Assembly (NCBI RefSeq): GCF_024679095.1
Contig: NW_026111654.1
Coordinates: forward strand, 999,039-1,063,038
Length of the DNA: 64,000 bases
From: Eriocheir sinensis
Lineage: Eukaryota; Arthropoda; Malacostraca; Decapoda; Varunidae
Reading direction: 5' to 3'
A program made the position numbers and the translations under genes. A model generated the notes under the pieces. That model made no database searches, was not told where the DNA came from, and was given only the letters and a program-made list of their open reading frames with translations. The stretch's first letter is position 1. Each line of letters starts with the position of its first letter. Shown here piece after piece: positions 45,479-60,693 of this stretch.

Positions 45479-46552
45479 CGTGTATGTTGCATATTTTTTC
45501 AATACAAATTTACCTTATTATATACGCATTTTGTATATTAATTTTAATACAAATTTAATTATTCGATGTGTATTTTTGTATATGTATTTTTAAAAACATA
45601 TGCTTTATTTTTTGGGTATTTTGCATCTTTATTTTCATACAAATTTACATTATTTTATTGATATTCTGCTCATTCATTTTGATACGAATTGACATTATTC
45701 TATGTGTATTTTGTATATATTTTCATACAAATTTACGTTATTTTATGTGTATTTGTTTATATATTTTGACACAAATTTACAATATTTTATGGGTATTTTG
45801 TATATACATTTCAAAAAAATTTACCTAGTTTTATGTGTATTTTGTATATCTATTTTCATACAAACTCAAATTATTTCTATGTATTTTTGTATATATTTTA
45901 ATACAAATTTTAGTTATGTTATGTGTATTTTGTAAATTTATTTTCATTCAAATATATATTATTTTATTGGTGTTTTGTTGATTTATATTGATACGAATTT
46001 ACATTATTTTATATGTACTTTGTATATATATTTTTATACGCTTTTCCATTATTTAATATTTATTTTGAATATATATTTTTATACAAATTCATGGTATTTT
46101 ATGTGTATTTGTATATATATTTTTATATAAATTTACATTATTTTATGTGTATTTTGTACATATATTTTTTTTACAAATCTACATTATTTTATGTTTATTT
46201 TGTATGTGTATTTTGTATATTTATATTTATCCAAATACACATTCTTTTATTGGTATTTTGTTTATTTATTTTAATTCGAATTTACATTATTTTATGTGTA
46301 TTTTGTATACATTTTTTTATACGTATTTACTTAGTTTTAAATGTATTTTGTATATATATTTTTATAGAAATCTACGTTTTTTTATTTGTATTCGTATATA
46401 TATTTTTAAACAAATTTACATTGTTTTATATGTATTTTTGCATATCTCTTTCAATACAAATTTACCTTATTATATGTGCATTTTGTATATTTGTTTCAAT
46501 GCAAATTTTAATATTTTATGTGTATTTTGGTATATATATTTTTATAAGATTA
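45479..46552 (+). repeat. Satellite block, T-rich on +
   Basis: Counterpart of 22,109-23,212 and 33,343-34,473. It ends at TTTTATAAGATTACGAAAAT. Confidence 0.8.
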
Positions 46553-47811
46553 CGAAAATTTGAATAAAAATATATACAAAAAAACAAAAAAATAAATTTC
46601 AATTTGTATGAAAATAGATATACAAAATACACATATAATTAGTTAAATTTGTATTTAAATACATGTACAAAATACACATAAAATTATGTAAATTTGTATG
46701 AAATGAAAACAAATTCACATAAAATTCGCGTCAAAATAAATAAACAAAATATCAATAAAAGAATGTGTATTTGTATGAAAATAGATACACAAAATACACA
46801 TAAAATAACCTAAATTTGTATCAAACTATATACAAAAATACACAAAAATATTTTAAATTTGTATGAATATAAATATACAAAATACACATAAAATTAGGTA
46901 AATTTGTATTGAAATACATACACAAAATTCACATAAAATAATGTAAATTTGAATGAAAATACATAAACAAATACACTTAAAATAATGTAAAATTTTATAA
47001 AAAAAATATGTACAAAACACAAATAGAATAATTTAAAATCGAATCAAAATAAATACACAGAATATTAATAAAATATTGTAAATTTGTATGAAAATAAAGA
47101 AGCAAAATACCCATAAAATAACGCCTTTTTTTATTTATAAAAATATATATACCAAAATACACATCAAAAAATTAAATTTGTATTAAAATAAATATACAAA
47201 AAACACATACAATAAGGTAAATTTGTATTGAAATAGATATGCGAAATACATATAAAACAATGTAAATTTGTTTCAAAATATATACGAATACACATATAAT
47301 AACGTAGATTTCTATAAAAATATATATACAAAATACACATAAAATGAAGTAAATACGTATAAAAAAATGTATACAAAATACACATAAAATAATGTAAATT
47401 CGTATCAAAATAAATAAACAAAATAGCAATAAAAGAATGTGTATTTGTATAAATATAAATATACAAAATACACATAAAATAACGTAAATTTATATAAAAC
47501 TATATATAAAAATACACAGAAGTAATTAAATTTGTATGAAAATATATACAAAACACACTCAAAATAAGCTAAATTTGAATTGAAATATATATACAAAATA
47601 CATGAAATAAAGTAAATTTGTATCAAAATATTTATACAAATACACATATAATAACGTAAATTTGTATGAAAATATATAAACAAAATACACATTAAATAAT
47701 GTAAATACGTATAAAAAAATATGTACAAAATACACATAATCATGTAATTCGTATCAAAATAAATAAACAAAATACCAATAAAATAATATAAATTTGTATG
47801 AGTAAACGTAT
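46553..47811 (-). repeat. Satellite block, T-rich on -
   Basis: Counterpart of 23,213-24,465 and 34,474-35,723, ending at AGTAAACGTATATGTTGCAT. Confidence 0.8.
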
Positions 47812-49551
47812 ATGTTGCATATTTTTTCAATACAAATTTACCTTATTATATACGCATTTTGTATATTAATTTTAATATGTGTATTTGAATATATATTTTG
47901 ATACAAATTTACTTTATTTTATGTATTTTCTATATTTATTTCAATTCAAATATAGCTTTTTTTATGTGTCTTTTGTATATCTACTTTCATACAAATTTAA
48001 TTATTTTTGTTTATTTTTGTATATAGTTTTATACAATTTTACGTTATTTTATGTGTATTTTGTATATTTATATTGATACAAGTAAACATTCTTTTATTGG
48101 CATTTAGTTTAGTTATTTTGATACGAATTTACATTATTTGATGTGTATTTTGTATCCATTTTCTTATACGTTCATTTACCTAATTTTATGTGTATTTTGT
48201 ATATATATTTTTATAGAAATCTACGTTATTTTATGTGTATTCGTATATATATTTTGAAACAAATTTACATTATTTTATGTGTATTTTGTATATATATTTT
48301 TCTACGTATTTAAATTATTTTATGTGTATTTTATATATGTGTTTTCAAAATTGTGTTGTTTTATATGGGTATTTTGCATCTTTATTTTCATACAAATTTA
48401 CATTATTTTATTAATATTCTGTGTATTTATTTTGATACTATTTTACATTATTCTATTTGTGTTTTGTATATACTTTTTTTTATACATATTTACATTATTT
48501 AATGTGTATTTTCTATATATATTTCATACAAATTTACGTTATTTTAAGTGTATTTTTTTATATATTTTCATTCAAATTTACATTATTTTATGTGTATTTT
48601 GTATATGCAATTCAATAGATATATAACTAGTATTATGAGTATTATGTATATATATTGTTATTCAAATTTAAAGAATTATTGAGTATATATTTAATAGAGT
48701 TTTATACAAATTTACAATATTTTATGTGTATTTTGTATATCTATTTTCATACAAATACACATTCTTTTATTGATATTTTTTTATTTATTTTGATGCGAAT
48801 TTACATTATTTAATGTGTATTGTGTATATATATTTTTATACGTATTAACGTCATTTCATGTGTATTTTGTATATATATTTCTATAGAAATTTACGTTATT
48901 TTATGTGTATTCGTATATATATTTTAAAACAAATATACATTATTTTATGTGCATTTTGTATATTTTTTCAATACAAATTTCCCTTATTGTACGTGCATTT
49001 TGTATATTAATTTTAATACAAATTTAATTATTCTATGTGTATTCTTGTATATGTATTAAAAAAAAAAAAGCTTTATTTTATGGGTATTTTGCATCTTTAT
49101 TTTCATACAAAATTACATTATTTTATTGATATTCTGTGTATTTATTTTGATACGATTTTACATTATTCTATGTATATTTTGTATATCTATTTTTTACAAA
49201 TGTACGTTATTTTATGTGAATTTGTTTTCATTTTATGTGTATTTTGTACATGTATTTAAATACAAATTTAACTAATTATATGTGTATTTTGTATATCTAT
49301 TTTCATACAAATTGAAATTTTTGTTTTGTTTTTTTGTATATACTTTTATTCAAATGTTCGTAATTTTATGTGTATTTTGTATATTTATTTTCCTACAAAT
49401 ATACGTTCTTTTATCGGAATTTTGTTTATTTATTTTGATACGAATTTTCATTTTTTTAGGTGTATTTGATATATATATTTTTATACTTATTTACATAATT
49501 TTATATGTATTTTGAATATATATTTTCTAAGAATTTTACTCTATATGTATA
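47812..49551 (+). repeat. Satellite block, T-rich on +
   Basis: Counterpart of 16,695-18,318 (TTGCAT at 47,815, offset 31,115). Monomers at 48,600-48,700 are unusually diverged (ATAACTAGTATTATGAGTAT). It ends in a variant of the CTCTATATGTATAT switch joined to a different antisense partner. Confidence 0.8.
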
Positions 49552-51067
49552 TACAAAAAAACACAAAAATTATTTAATTTTGTATGAAAATAAATATACA
49601 AAATACACATAAAATTGCGTAAATTTGTATTGAAATACATATACAAAATACACTTAAAATAATGTAAATTTGAATGAAATTCTATAAACAAATACACTTA
49701 AAATGACGTTAATTTGTATAAAATATATATAAAAAATACACATTAAATAATGAAAATATGTATAAAAAAATATATACAAAACACAAATAGTATAATATAA
49801 AATCGTATCAAAATATATACACAGAATATTAATAAAATAATGTACATTTCTATGAAAACTAAGATGCAAAATACCTATAAAATAACGCATTTTCTTTTTT
49901 AAATTATATATACCAAAATACACATAAAATATTTGAATTTGTATTAAAATAAATATACAAAATGCACATACAATAAGGTAAATTTGTATTGAAATAGATA
50001 TGCAAAAAACATATAAAACAATGTAAATTTGTTTCAAAATATATATACGAATACACATAAAATAACGTAGATTTCTATAAATATATATACAAAATACAAA
50101 TAAAATTAAGTAAATACGAATCAAAAATGTATACGAAATACACATAAAATAATGTAAATTCGTATAAATATAAATAAACAAAATACCAATAAGAGAATGT
50201 GTATTTGTATAAATATAAATATACAAAATGCACATAAAATTAGTTTGCATAAAAAAATATATACAAAACACACATTAGATAATGTAAATGAGTATAAAAA
50301 TATGTATACAAAGTACCTATGAAATAATCTAAATTCGTATCGAGTTAAATTAAGAAAATAACAATAAAATAATGTAATTTTGGATGAAAATATATATAAA
50401 AAACACACATAAAATAACCTAAATACAAATACAAATATACACATTAAATAATTTAAAATTGAATGAAATAAATATACAAAATAAACATAAAATAAGGTAA
50501 ATTTTTAATAAAATATATGTAAGAATACACATAAAATAATATAAATTTGTATGAAAATATATATACAAATACACATAAAATAACATGAATTTGTATAAAA
50601 TGTTTCAAAATATATACGAATACACACAATAAAATAACGTAAGTTTTTATGAAAATGTATATATAAAATACACATAAAATAGTTTAAATACGTAGAAAAA
50701 TATATATACAAAATACACATAAAATAATGTAAATTCGTAAAAAATTAAATACACAAAATTCCAATAAAAGAATGTGTATTTGTAGGAAAATATATATAAA
50801 AAAAAACAAATAACATAACTAAAATTTGTATAAAAATATATACAAATATACACAAAAATAATTTAAATGTTTGAAAATAGATATGCAAAATACACATAAA
50901 GTTAGGCAAATTTGTATTGAAATACGTATACAAAACTCACATAATATAATGTAAATTTGTATGAAAATATATAAACAAATACATATAAAATCACGTAAAT
51001 TTGGATAAAATATATATATACAAAATATACATTAAATATTTTAAATATATATAAAAATATATTATAT
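49552..51067 (-). repeat. Satellite block, T-rich on -
   Basis: Antisense monomers. 50.25-51.05 kb corresponds, inverted, to 5.48-6.3 kb. The rare joint GAATTTGTATAAAATGTTTC near 50,586 identifies the pair. Confidence 0.8.
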
Positions 51068-53970
51068 TATATATTTTTTTATTGATATTTCCGTTATTTA
51101 TGTGTATTTTGTATATGTTTTCTCATAGAAATTTACATTATTTTATTGGTATTTTATCTATTTATTTTGATACGAATTACATGATTATTTGTGTATTTTT
51201 TACATTTTTTTATACGTATTTAGATTATTAAATGTGTATTTTGTTTATATATTTTTATACAAATTTACGTTATTATATGTGTATTCGTATAGGTATTTTG
51301 ATACCTATTTACATTATTTTATGTATTTTGAATATATATTTCAATTCAAATTTAGCTTATTTTATGTGTATTTTGTATATCTATCTATTTTAATACAAAA
51401 TCAAATATTTTATGTTTTTTTTCGTATTTATATTTTTATAAAAAATGCGTTATTTTATGGGTATTTTGCATCTTAATTTTCATACATATTTACATTATTT
51501 TATTAATATTTTCTGTATTTATTTTGATACGATTTTACATTATTTTATTTGTGTTTTGTATATATTTTTTTATACATATTTACATTATTTAATGTGTTTT
51601 TTGTATATATATTTGATACAAATTTACGTTATTTTAAGTCTATATGTTTATATATTTTCATTCAAATTTACATTATTTTATGTGTATTTTGTAAATGTAT
51701 TTCAATACAAATTTACCTATTTTTATATGTTTTTTGTATATTTATTTTCATACAAGTTTAAATTATTTTTGTGTATTTTTCTATATAGTTTTATACAAAT
51801 TTAGGTTATTTTATGTGTATTTTGTATATCTATTTTCATACAAATACACATTCTTTTCATGATATTTTGTTTATTTATTTTGACACGAATTAACATTATT
51901 TTGTATATATATTTTTATACGTATTTACATTATTTCAAGTGTATTTTGTATATATATTTCTACAGAAATCTGCGTTATTTTATGTGTATTCGTATATATA
52001 TTTTGAAACAAATTTACATTATTTTATGTGTATTTTGCATATTTTTTCAATACAAATTTACCTTATTGTATGTGCATTTTGTATATTAATTTTAATACAA
52101 ATTTGATTAATCTATGTGTATTTTTCTATATGTATTTTTATAAAAATATGCTTTATTTTATGGGTATTTTGCATCTTTATTTTCATACAAATTTACATTA
52201 TTTTATTGATATTCTGTGTATTTATTTTGATATGATTTTACATTATTCTATGTGTATTTTGTATATATATTTTATATAAGATGTATTTGTTTTCATTTCA
52301 TACAAATCTACATTATTTTATGTGTTTTTTGTACATGTATTTAAATACAAATTTAACTAGTTATATGTGTATTTTGTATATCTGTTTTGTATGAAATATT
52401 TTCATAGAAATTTACTCTATTTTATGAGTATTCGTATATATATTTTGATACAAATTTACATTATTGATGTGTATTTTGCATATCTATTTCAATACAAATT
52501 TACTTTACTGTACGTGCATTTTGTATATTTATTATAATACAAACTTAACTATTTTATATATATTTTTGTATATATATTTTTATGCAAATGTGCGTTATTA
52601 TATGGATATTTTGCATCTTTATTTTCATACAAATTTACATTATTTCATTGATATTCTCTTTATTTATTTTGATACGATTTAACATTATTCTATGTGTATT
52701 TTGTATATTTTTTTTATACATATTTACATTATTTAATGTTCATTTTGTATATATATTTTATCCAAATTTACATTATTTTATGTGTATTTGTTTATATATT
52801 TTCATACAAATTTACATTATTTTATGTGTTTTTTGTATATATATTTTTCTACGTATTTAAATTATTTTACGGGTATTTTGTAAATACATTTTCATAAAAA
52901 AATTACGTTATTTTATTGTGTGTATAAGTATGTATTTTGATACAAATTTTATACAAATTCATGTTATTTAATGTGTATTTGTATATATATTTTCATACAA
53001 ATTTATATTATTTGATGTGTATTTTTTCATATATTTCATCACAAATTTACCTTATTTTATGTTTATTTTGTATATTTATTTCATTCAATTTTAAATTATT
53101 TTATGTGTATACTTGTATTTGTATTTAGGTTATTTTATGTGTATTTTGTATATATATTTTCATCCAAAATTACGTTATTTTATTGGTATTTCTTAATTTA
53201 ATTCGATACGAATTTAGATTATTTAATAGGTATTTTGTATACATATTTTTATACTCATTTACATTATCTAAAGTGTGTTTTGTATATATATTTTTATGCA
53301 AATTTATTTTATGTTCATTTTTGTACATATATTTTTATAGAAATTTGCGTTATTTTATGTATATAGTTTTATATAAATTTACGTTATTTTATGTGCATTT
53401 TGTATATTTATATTTATACAAATACACATATATTGTTTATTTACATTTATACGAATTTTATTATTTTATGTGTATTTTTTGTATTTTTTATACGTATTTA
53501 CTTAATATTATGTGTATTTTGTATATGTATTTTTATAGAAATCTACGTTATTTTATGTGTATTCGTATATATATTTTGAAACAAATTTACATTATTTTAT
53601 ATGTATTTTCCATATCTATTTCAATACAAATTTACCTTATTGTATGTGCATTTTGTATATTTATTTTAATACAAGTTCAAATATTTTATGTGTATTTTGG
53701 TATCAATAATTTTATAAAAAAATGCGTTATTTTATAGGTATTTTGCATCTTAATTTTCATTTTATATGTACTTTGTATATATATTTTTATATGCTCTTAC
53801 ATTATTTAATATTTATTTTAAATATATATTTTTATACAAATTCATGGTATTTTATGTGTATTTGTATATATATTTTCATATAAATTTACATTATTGTATG
53901 TGTATTTTGTACATATATTTTATTACAAATCTACATTATTTTATGTTTATTTTGTATGTGTATTTTGTAT
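51068..53970 (+). repeat. Satellite block, T-rich on +
   Basis: Inverted copy of the 2.7-5.4, 28.6-30.7 and 55.5-57.9 kb segments: GTGTGTATAAGTATGTATTT near 52,917 is the reverse complement of the CTTATACACACAAT region at 3586. A blunt joint near 53,760 (AATTTTCATTTTATATG) drops monomers. Confidence 0.8.
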
Positions 53971-56900
53971 ATAATTTAAATTTGTATGAAAATAAATATA
54001 CAAAATACAAATAAAATTAGGTAAATTTGTATTGAAATACATATACAAAATACACATAAAATACTGTAAATTTGAATGAAAATACATAAACAAATACACT
54101 TAAAATAACGTAAATTTGTATAAAAAAATATATACAAAACACAAATAGAATAATGTAAAATCGTATCAAAATAAATACACAGAATATTAATAAAATAATG
54201 TAAATTTGTATGAAAATAAAGAAGCAAAATACCCATAAAATATATATACAAAAATATACAAAAAAATTTATTTGTATTAAAATAAATATACAAAATACAC
54301 ATACAATAAGGTAAATCTGTATTGAAATAGATATGCAAAATACATATAAAACAACGTAAATTTGTTTCAAAATATATATACGAATACACATAAAATAACG
54401 TAGATTTGTATAAAAATATATATACAAAATACACGTAAAATGAAGTAAATACGTATAAAAAATGTATACAAAATACACATAAAATAATGTAAATTCGTAT
54501 CAAAATAAATAAACAAAATACCAATAAAAGAATGTGTATTTGTATAAATATAAATATACAAAATTCACATAAAATAACGTAAATTTGTATAAAACTATAT
54601 ACAAAAATACACAGAAGTAATTAAATTCGTATGAAAATAGATATACAAAATACAGCTAAAATAAGCTAAATTTGAATTGAATTTGTATATACAAAATAAA
54701 TAAAATAATGTGAATTTGTATCAAAATATTTATAAAATACATATAATAACGTAAATTTGTTTAAAAATATATATAAACAAAATACACATTAAGTAATGTA
54801 AATACGTAAAAAAAATATGTACAAAATACACATATAATTATGTAATTCGTATCAAACTAAATAAACAAAATAGCAATAAAATAATGTAAATTTGTATGAG
54901 AAAACATATACAAATACATATAAAATAACGCTAATTTCTATAAAAATATATGTCCAAAAATGAACGTAAAATCAATTAACTTTGGATAAAAATATATATA
55001 CAAAACACATTAAATAATGTAAATGCGTACATAAAATAACCTAAATTTATATAAAACTATATACAAAAATACACAAAAATAATTTAAATTTGTATGAAAA
55101 GAAATATACAAAATACACATAAAATTAGGTTAATTTCTATTGAAATACATATACAAAATACACATAAAATAATGTAAATTTGAAAGAAAATATATTAACA
55201 AATACACATATAATAACGTAAATTTGTATGAAATATATATACACAATACACATTAAATAATGTAAATATGTATAAAAAAAATATATACAAAACACAAATA
55301 GAATAATGTAAAATCGTATCAAAATATATACACAGAATATTAATAAAAAAATGTAAATTTGTATGAAAATTGAGATGCAAAATACCTATAAAATAACGCA
55401 TTTTTTATAAAATTATTGATACCAAAATACACAAAATATTTGAATTTGTATCAAAATAAATATAAAAAATGCACATACAATAAGGTAAATTTGTATTGAA
55501 ATATATATGCAAAATACATATAAAATAATGTAAATTTGTTTCAAAATATATATGCGAATACACATAAAATAACGTAGATTTCTATAAAAATACATATACA
55601 AAATACACATAAAATTAAGTAAATACGTATAAAAAAAATGTATACAAAATACACATAAAATATTGTAAATTCGAATAAATATAAATAAACAATGTAGCAA
55701 TAAAAGAATGTGTATTTGTATAAATATAAATATACAAAATGCACATAAAATAACGTAAATTTATATAAAACTATATATTTAAAATAACGCAAATTTCTAT
55801 AAAAATATATGTACAAAAATGAACATAAAATAAATTTGCATAAAAATATATATACAAAACACACATTTAATAATGTAAATGAGTATAAAAATATGTATAC
55901 AAAATACCTATGAAATAATCTAAATTCGTATCGATTTAAATTAAGAAAATACCAATATAATAATGTAATTTTGGATGAAAATATATATTCAAAATACACA
56001 TAAAATAACCTAAATACAAATACAAATATACACATAAAATAATTTAAAATTGAATGAAATATATATACAAAATAAACATGAAATAAGGTAAATTTGTAAT
56101 GAAATATATGAAAAAATACATATAAAATAATATAAATTTGTATGAAAATATATATACAAATACACATTAAATAACATGAATTTGTATTAAATTTGTATCA
56201 AAATATATACGAATACACACAATAAAATAACGTAATTTTTTTATGAAAATGTATATTCAAAATACACATAAAATAATTTAAATACGTAGAAATATATATA
56301 TACAAAAAACACATAAAATAATGTAAATATGTATGAAAATATATAAACAAATACACATAAAATAATGTAAATTTGGATAAAATATATATACAAAATGAAC
56401 ATTAAATAATGTAAATATGTATAAAAAAAAATATACAAAAAACACATAGAATAATGTTAAATGGTATCAAAATAAATAAAGAGAATATCAATAAAATAAT
56501 GTAAATTTGTATGAAAATAAAGATGCAAAATATCCATATAATAACGCATATTTGCATAAAAATATATATACAAAAATACATATAAAATAATTAAATTTGT
56601 ATTAAAATAAATATACAAAATGCACATACAATAAAGTAAATTTGTATTGAAATAGATATGCAAAATACACATTAATAATGTAAATTTGTATCAAAATATA
56701 TATACGAATACTCATAAAATAGAGTAAATTTCTATGAAAATATACATACAAAATAGATATACAAAATACACATATAACCAGTTAAATTTGTATTTAAATA
56801 CATTTACAAAAAACACATAAAATAATGTAGATTTGTATGAAATGAAAATAAATACATTTTATATAAAATATATATACAAAATACACATAGAATAATGTAA

Positions 56901-57902
56901 AAACATATCAAAATAAATACACAGAATATCAATAAAATAATGTAAATTTGTATGAAAATAAAGATGCAAAATACCCATAAAATAAAGCATATTTTTATAA
57001 AAATACATATACAAAAATGCTCATAGATTAATCAAATTTGTATTAAAATTAATATACAAAATGCACATACAATAAGGTAAATTTGTATTGAAAAAATATG
57101 CAAAATACACATAAAAAAATGTAAATTTGTTTAAAATATATATACGAATACACATAAAATAACGCAGATTTCTATAGAAATATATATACAAAATACACTT
57201 GAAATAATGTAAATACGTATAAAAATATATATACAAAATACACATTAAATAATGTTAATTCGTGTCAAAGTAAATAAACAAAATATCATGAAAAGAATGT
57301 GTATTTGTATGAAAATAGATATACAAAATACACATAAAATAACCTAAATTTGTATAAAACTATATACAAAAATACACAAAAATAATTTAAACTTGTATGA
57401 AAATAAATATACAAAAAACATATAAAAATAGGTAAAATTGTATTGAAATACATATACAAAATACACATAAAATAATGTAAATTTGAATGAAAATATATAA
57501 ACATATAGACTTAAAATAACGTAAATTTGTATCAAATATATATACAAAAAAACATTAAATAATGTAAATATGTATAAAAAAATATATACAAAACACAAAT
57601 AAAATAATGTAAAATCGTATCAAAATAAATACAGAAAATATTAATAAAATAATGTAAATTTGTATGAAAATTAAGATGCAAAATAACCATAAAATAACAC
57701 ATTTTTTATAAAAATATATATACGAAAAAACATAAAATATTTGATTTTGTATTAAAATAAATAGATATACAAAATACACATAAAATAAGCTAAATTTGAA
57801 TTGAAATATATATACAAAATACATAAAATAATGTAAATTTGTATCAAAATACTTATACAAATACACATATAAGAACGTAAATTTGTATAAAAATATATAA
57901 AC
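53971..57902 (-). repeat. Satellite block, T-rich on -
   Basis: The first part is like 19.4-20.8, 27.1-28.6 and 38.4-39.9 kb; the second part (55.5-57.4 kb) is like 28.6-30.6 and 2.9-4.9 kb. The same junction of the two segments at 28.6 and 55.5 kb shows they were duplicated together. Confidence 0.8.
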
Positions 57903-58285
57903 ATTTACATTATTTAAAGTGTATTTTGTATATAAATTTTTATACGTATCTACAACATTTCATGTGTATTTTGTATATATATTTCTATAGAAATCTACTT
58001 TATTTTATGTGTATTCGTATATATATTTTGAAACAAATCTACATTATTTTATGTGTATTTTGTATATATATTTCATTATAAATTTGCCTTATTTTAAGTT
58101 TATTTTTATATCTATTTTCATTCAAATTCAAATCATTTTATGTGTATATATTTATTTGTATTTACGTTATTTTATGTGTATTTTCTATATATATTTTCAT
58201 TCAAAATTACATTATTTTATCGGTATTTTGTTCATTTATTTCGATACGTATTTAGATTATTTCATGTGTATTTTCTATACATATA
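57903..58285 (+). repeat. Short satellite block, T-rich on +
   Basis: Inverted copy of the start of 18,319-20,860. It ends at CTATACATATACATATAGAG, the reverse complement of the switch at 18,318. Confidence 0.8.
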
Positions 58286-60098
58286 CATATAGAGTTGATT
58301 TCTATGAAAATATATATTCAAAATACATATAAAATTATGTAAATAAGTATAAAAATATATATATCAAATACACCTAAAAAAAATGAAAATTCGTATCAAA
58401 ATAAATAAATAAAATTCCGATAAAAGAACGAATATATGTAGGAAAATAAATATACAAAATACACATAAAATTACGAAAATTTGAATAATAATATATACAA
58501 AAATACACAAAATTAATTTCAATTTGTATGAAAATAGATATACAAAATACACATATAATTAGTTAAATTTGTATTTAAATACATGTACAAAATTCACATA
58601 AAATAATGTAAATTTGTATGAAATGAAAACAAATTCACATAAAATAACGTACATTGGTATAAAATAGATATACAAAATATACATAGAATAATGTAAAATC
58701 GTATCAAAATAAATACACAGAATATCAATAAAATAATGTAATTTTGTATGAAAATAAAGATGCAAAATACCCATAAAATAAAGCATATTTTTATAAAAAT
58801 ACATATACAAAAATACACATAGAATAGCTAAATTTATATTAAAATTAATATACAAAATGCACGTACAATAAGGTAAATTTGTATTGAAAAAATATGCAAA
58901 ATGCACATAAAACAATGTATATTTGTTTCAAAATATATATACGAATACACATAAAATAACGTATATTTCTCTAGAAATATATATACAAAATACACATGAA
59001 ATGACGTAAATACGTATAAAAATATATATACACAATACACATTAAATAATGTAAATTCGCATCAAAATAAATAAACAAAATATCAATAAAAGAATGTGTA
59101 TTTGTATGAAAATAGATATACAAAATACACATAAAATATTGTAAATTTGAATAAAACTCTATACAAAAATACACAAAAAATAATTTAAATTTGTATAAAA
59201 TATATATACAAAATACACATGAAATTAGGTAAATTTCTATTGAAATACATATACAAAATACACATAAAATAATGTAAATTTGAATAAAAATATATAAACA
59301 AATACACTTAAAATAACGAAAATTTGTATGAAATATATATAGAAAATACACATTAAATCATGTAAATATGTATAAAAAAAATATATACAAAACACAAATA
59401 GAATAATGTAAAATAGTATCAAAATAAATACACAGAATATTAATAAAATAATGTAAATTTGTATGAAAATAAAGATGCAAAATTCCCATAAAACAACGCA
59501 TTTTTCATGAAAATATATATACCAAAATGCACATAAAATATATAAATTTGTATTACAATAATTATACAAAATGCACATACAATAAGGTAAATTTGTATTG
59601 AAATAGATATGCAAAATACATATAAAACAATGTAAATTTGTTTCAAAATATACATACGAATACTCATAAAATAACGTAGATTTCTATAAAATATATATAC
59701 AAAATACACATAAAATGAAGTAAATACGTATAAGAAAATGTATACAAAAGACACATAAAATAATGTAAATTCGTATCAAAATAAATAAACTAAATGCCAA
59801 TAAAAGAATGTTTACTTGTATAAATATAAATATACAAAATACACTTAAAATAACGTAAAATTGTATAAAACTATATACAAAAATAAACAAAAATAATTAA
59901 ATTTGTATGAAAATAGACATACAAAAGACACATAAAATAAGCTAAATGCGAGTTGAAATAAATATAGAAAATACATAAAATAATGTAAATTTCTATCAAA
60001 ATATATATTCAAATACACATATAATAACGTAAATTTGTATAAAAATATATAAACAAAATACACATTAAATAATGTAAATACGTATAAAAGATATGTAC
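58286..60098 (-). repeat. Satellite block, T-rich on -
   Basis: Inverted copy of the first block of the window and of 16.7-18.3 kb. It retains the three monomers deleted at 17.46 and 36.52 kb. Confidence 0.8.
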
Positions 60099-60630
60099 GC
60101 AATGTAAAAATTTATATAATTAAAGATGCAAATTACCCATAAAATATCTTATATTTAAAATAAATATATACAAAAATACACATAAAATAATTAAATTTGT
60201 ATTAAAATAAATATACAAAATACACATACAATAAACTAAATTTTATTGAAATATATATACAAAATACATAAAATAATGAAAATTTTATCAAAATATATAC
60301 GAATACACACAATAAAATTACGTAAATTTTTATGAAAATATATATACAAAATACACATAAAATAATGTAAATACATAGAAAATATATATACAAAATACAC
60401 ATAGAATAATGTAAATTGTATCAAAATAAATAAACAAAATTTCCTCTAAAACAATGTAAATTTGTATGAAAATATATATGCAAAATAAAAATAAAATAAA
60501 TAAAAATTTTATAAAAATATATACAAAAATACACAAAAATAATTAAATTTGTATTAAAATAAATATACAAAATTCAAATGAAATTAGGCAAATCTTTATT
60601 GAAATACATATGCATTTTTAATACATATTT

Positions 60631-60693
60631 AACAATGTAAATTTGTTTCAAAATATATTACACGAATATATTTTGAAACAAATTTACATTGTT
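60631..60693. repeat. Perfect 29-bp inverted repeat with 5-nt loop
   Basis: Left arm 60,631-60,659 begins AACAATGTAAATTTGTTTCA; right arm 60,665-60,693 is its exact reverse complement; the spacer is ACACG. The arms are two opposite copies of the same monomer type, so this is a recent - to + fold-back. Confidence 0.95.

Larger units (their letters stand above)
45018..45751. repeat. 367-bp tandem duplication spanning a switch
   Basis: TGTACAAAATACAC at 45,025 and 45,392, and CGTGTATGTTGCAT at 45,112 and 45,479, are both 367 bp apart. Each unit holds about 95 bp of - monomers, the switch, and about 270 bp of + monomers. The unit boundary is at TTATTTTATGTTTAAAAATA near 45,384. The two units differ by a few substitutions. 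Confidence 0.85.
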
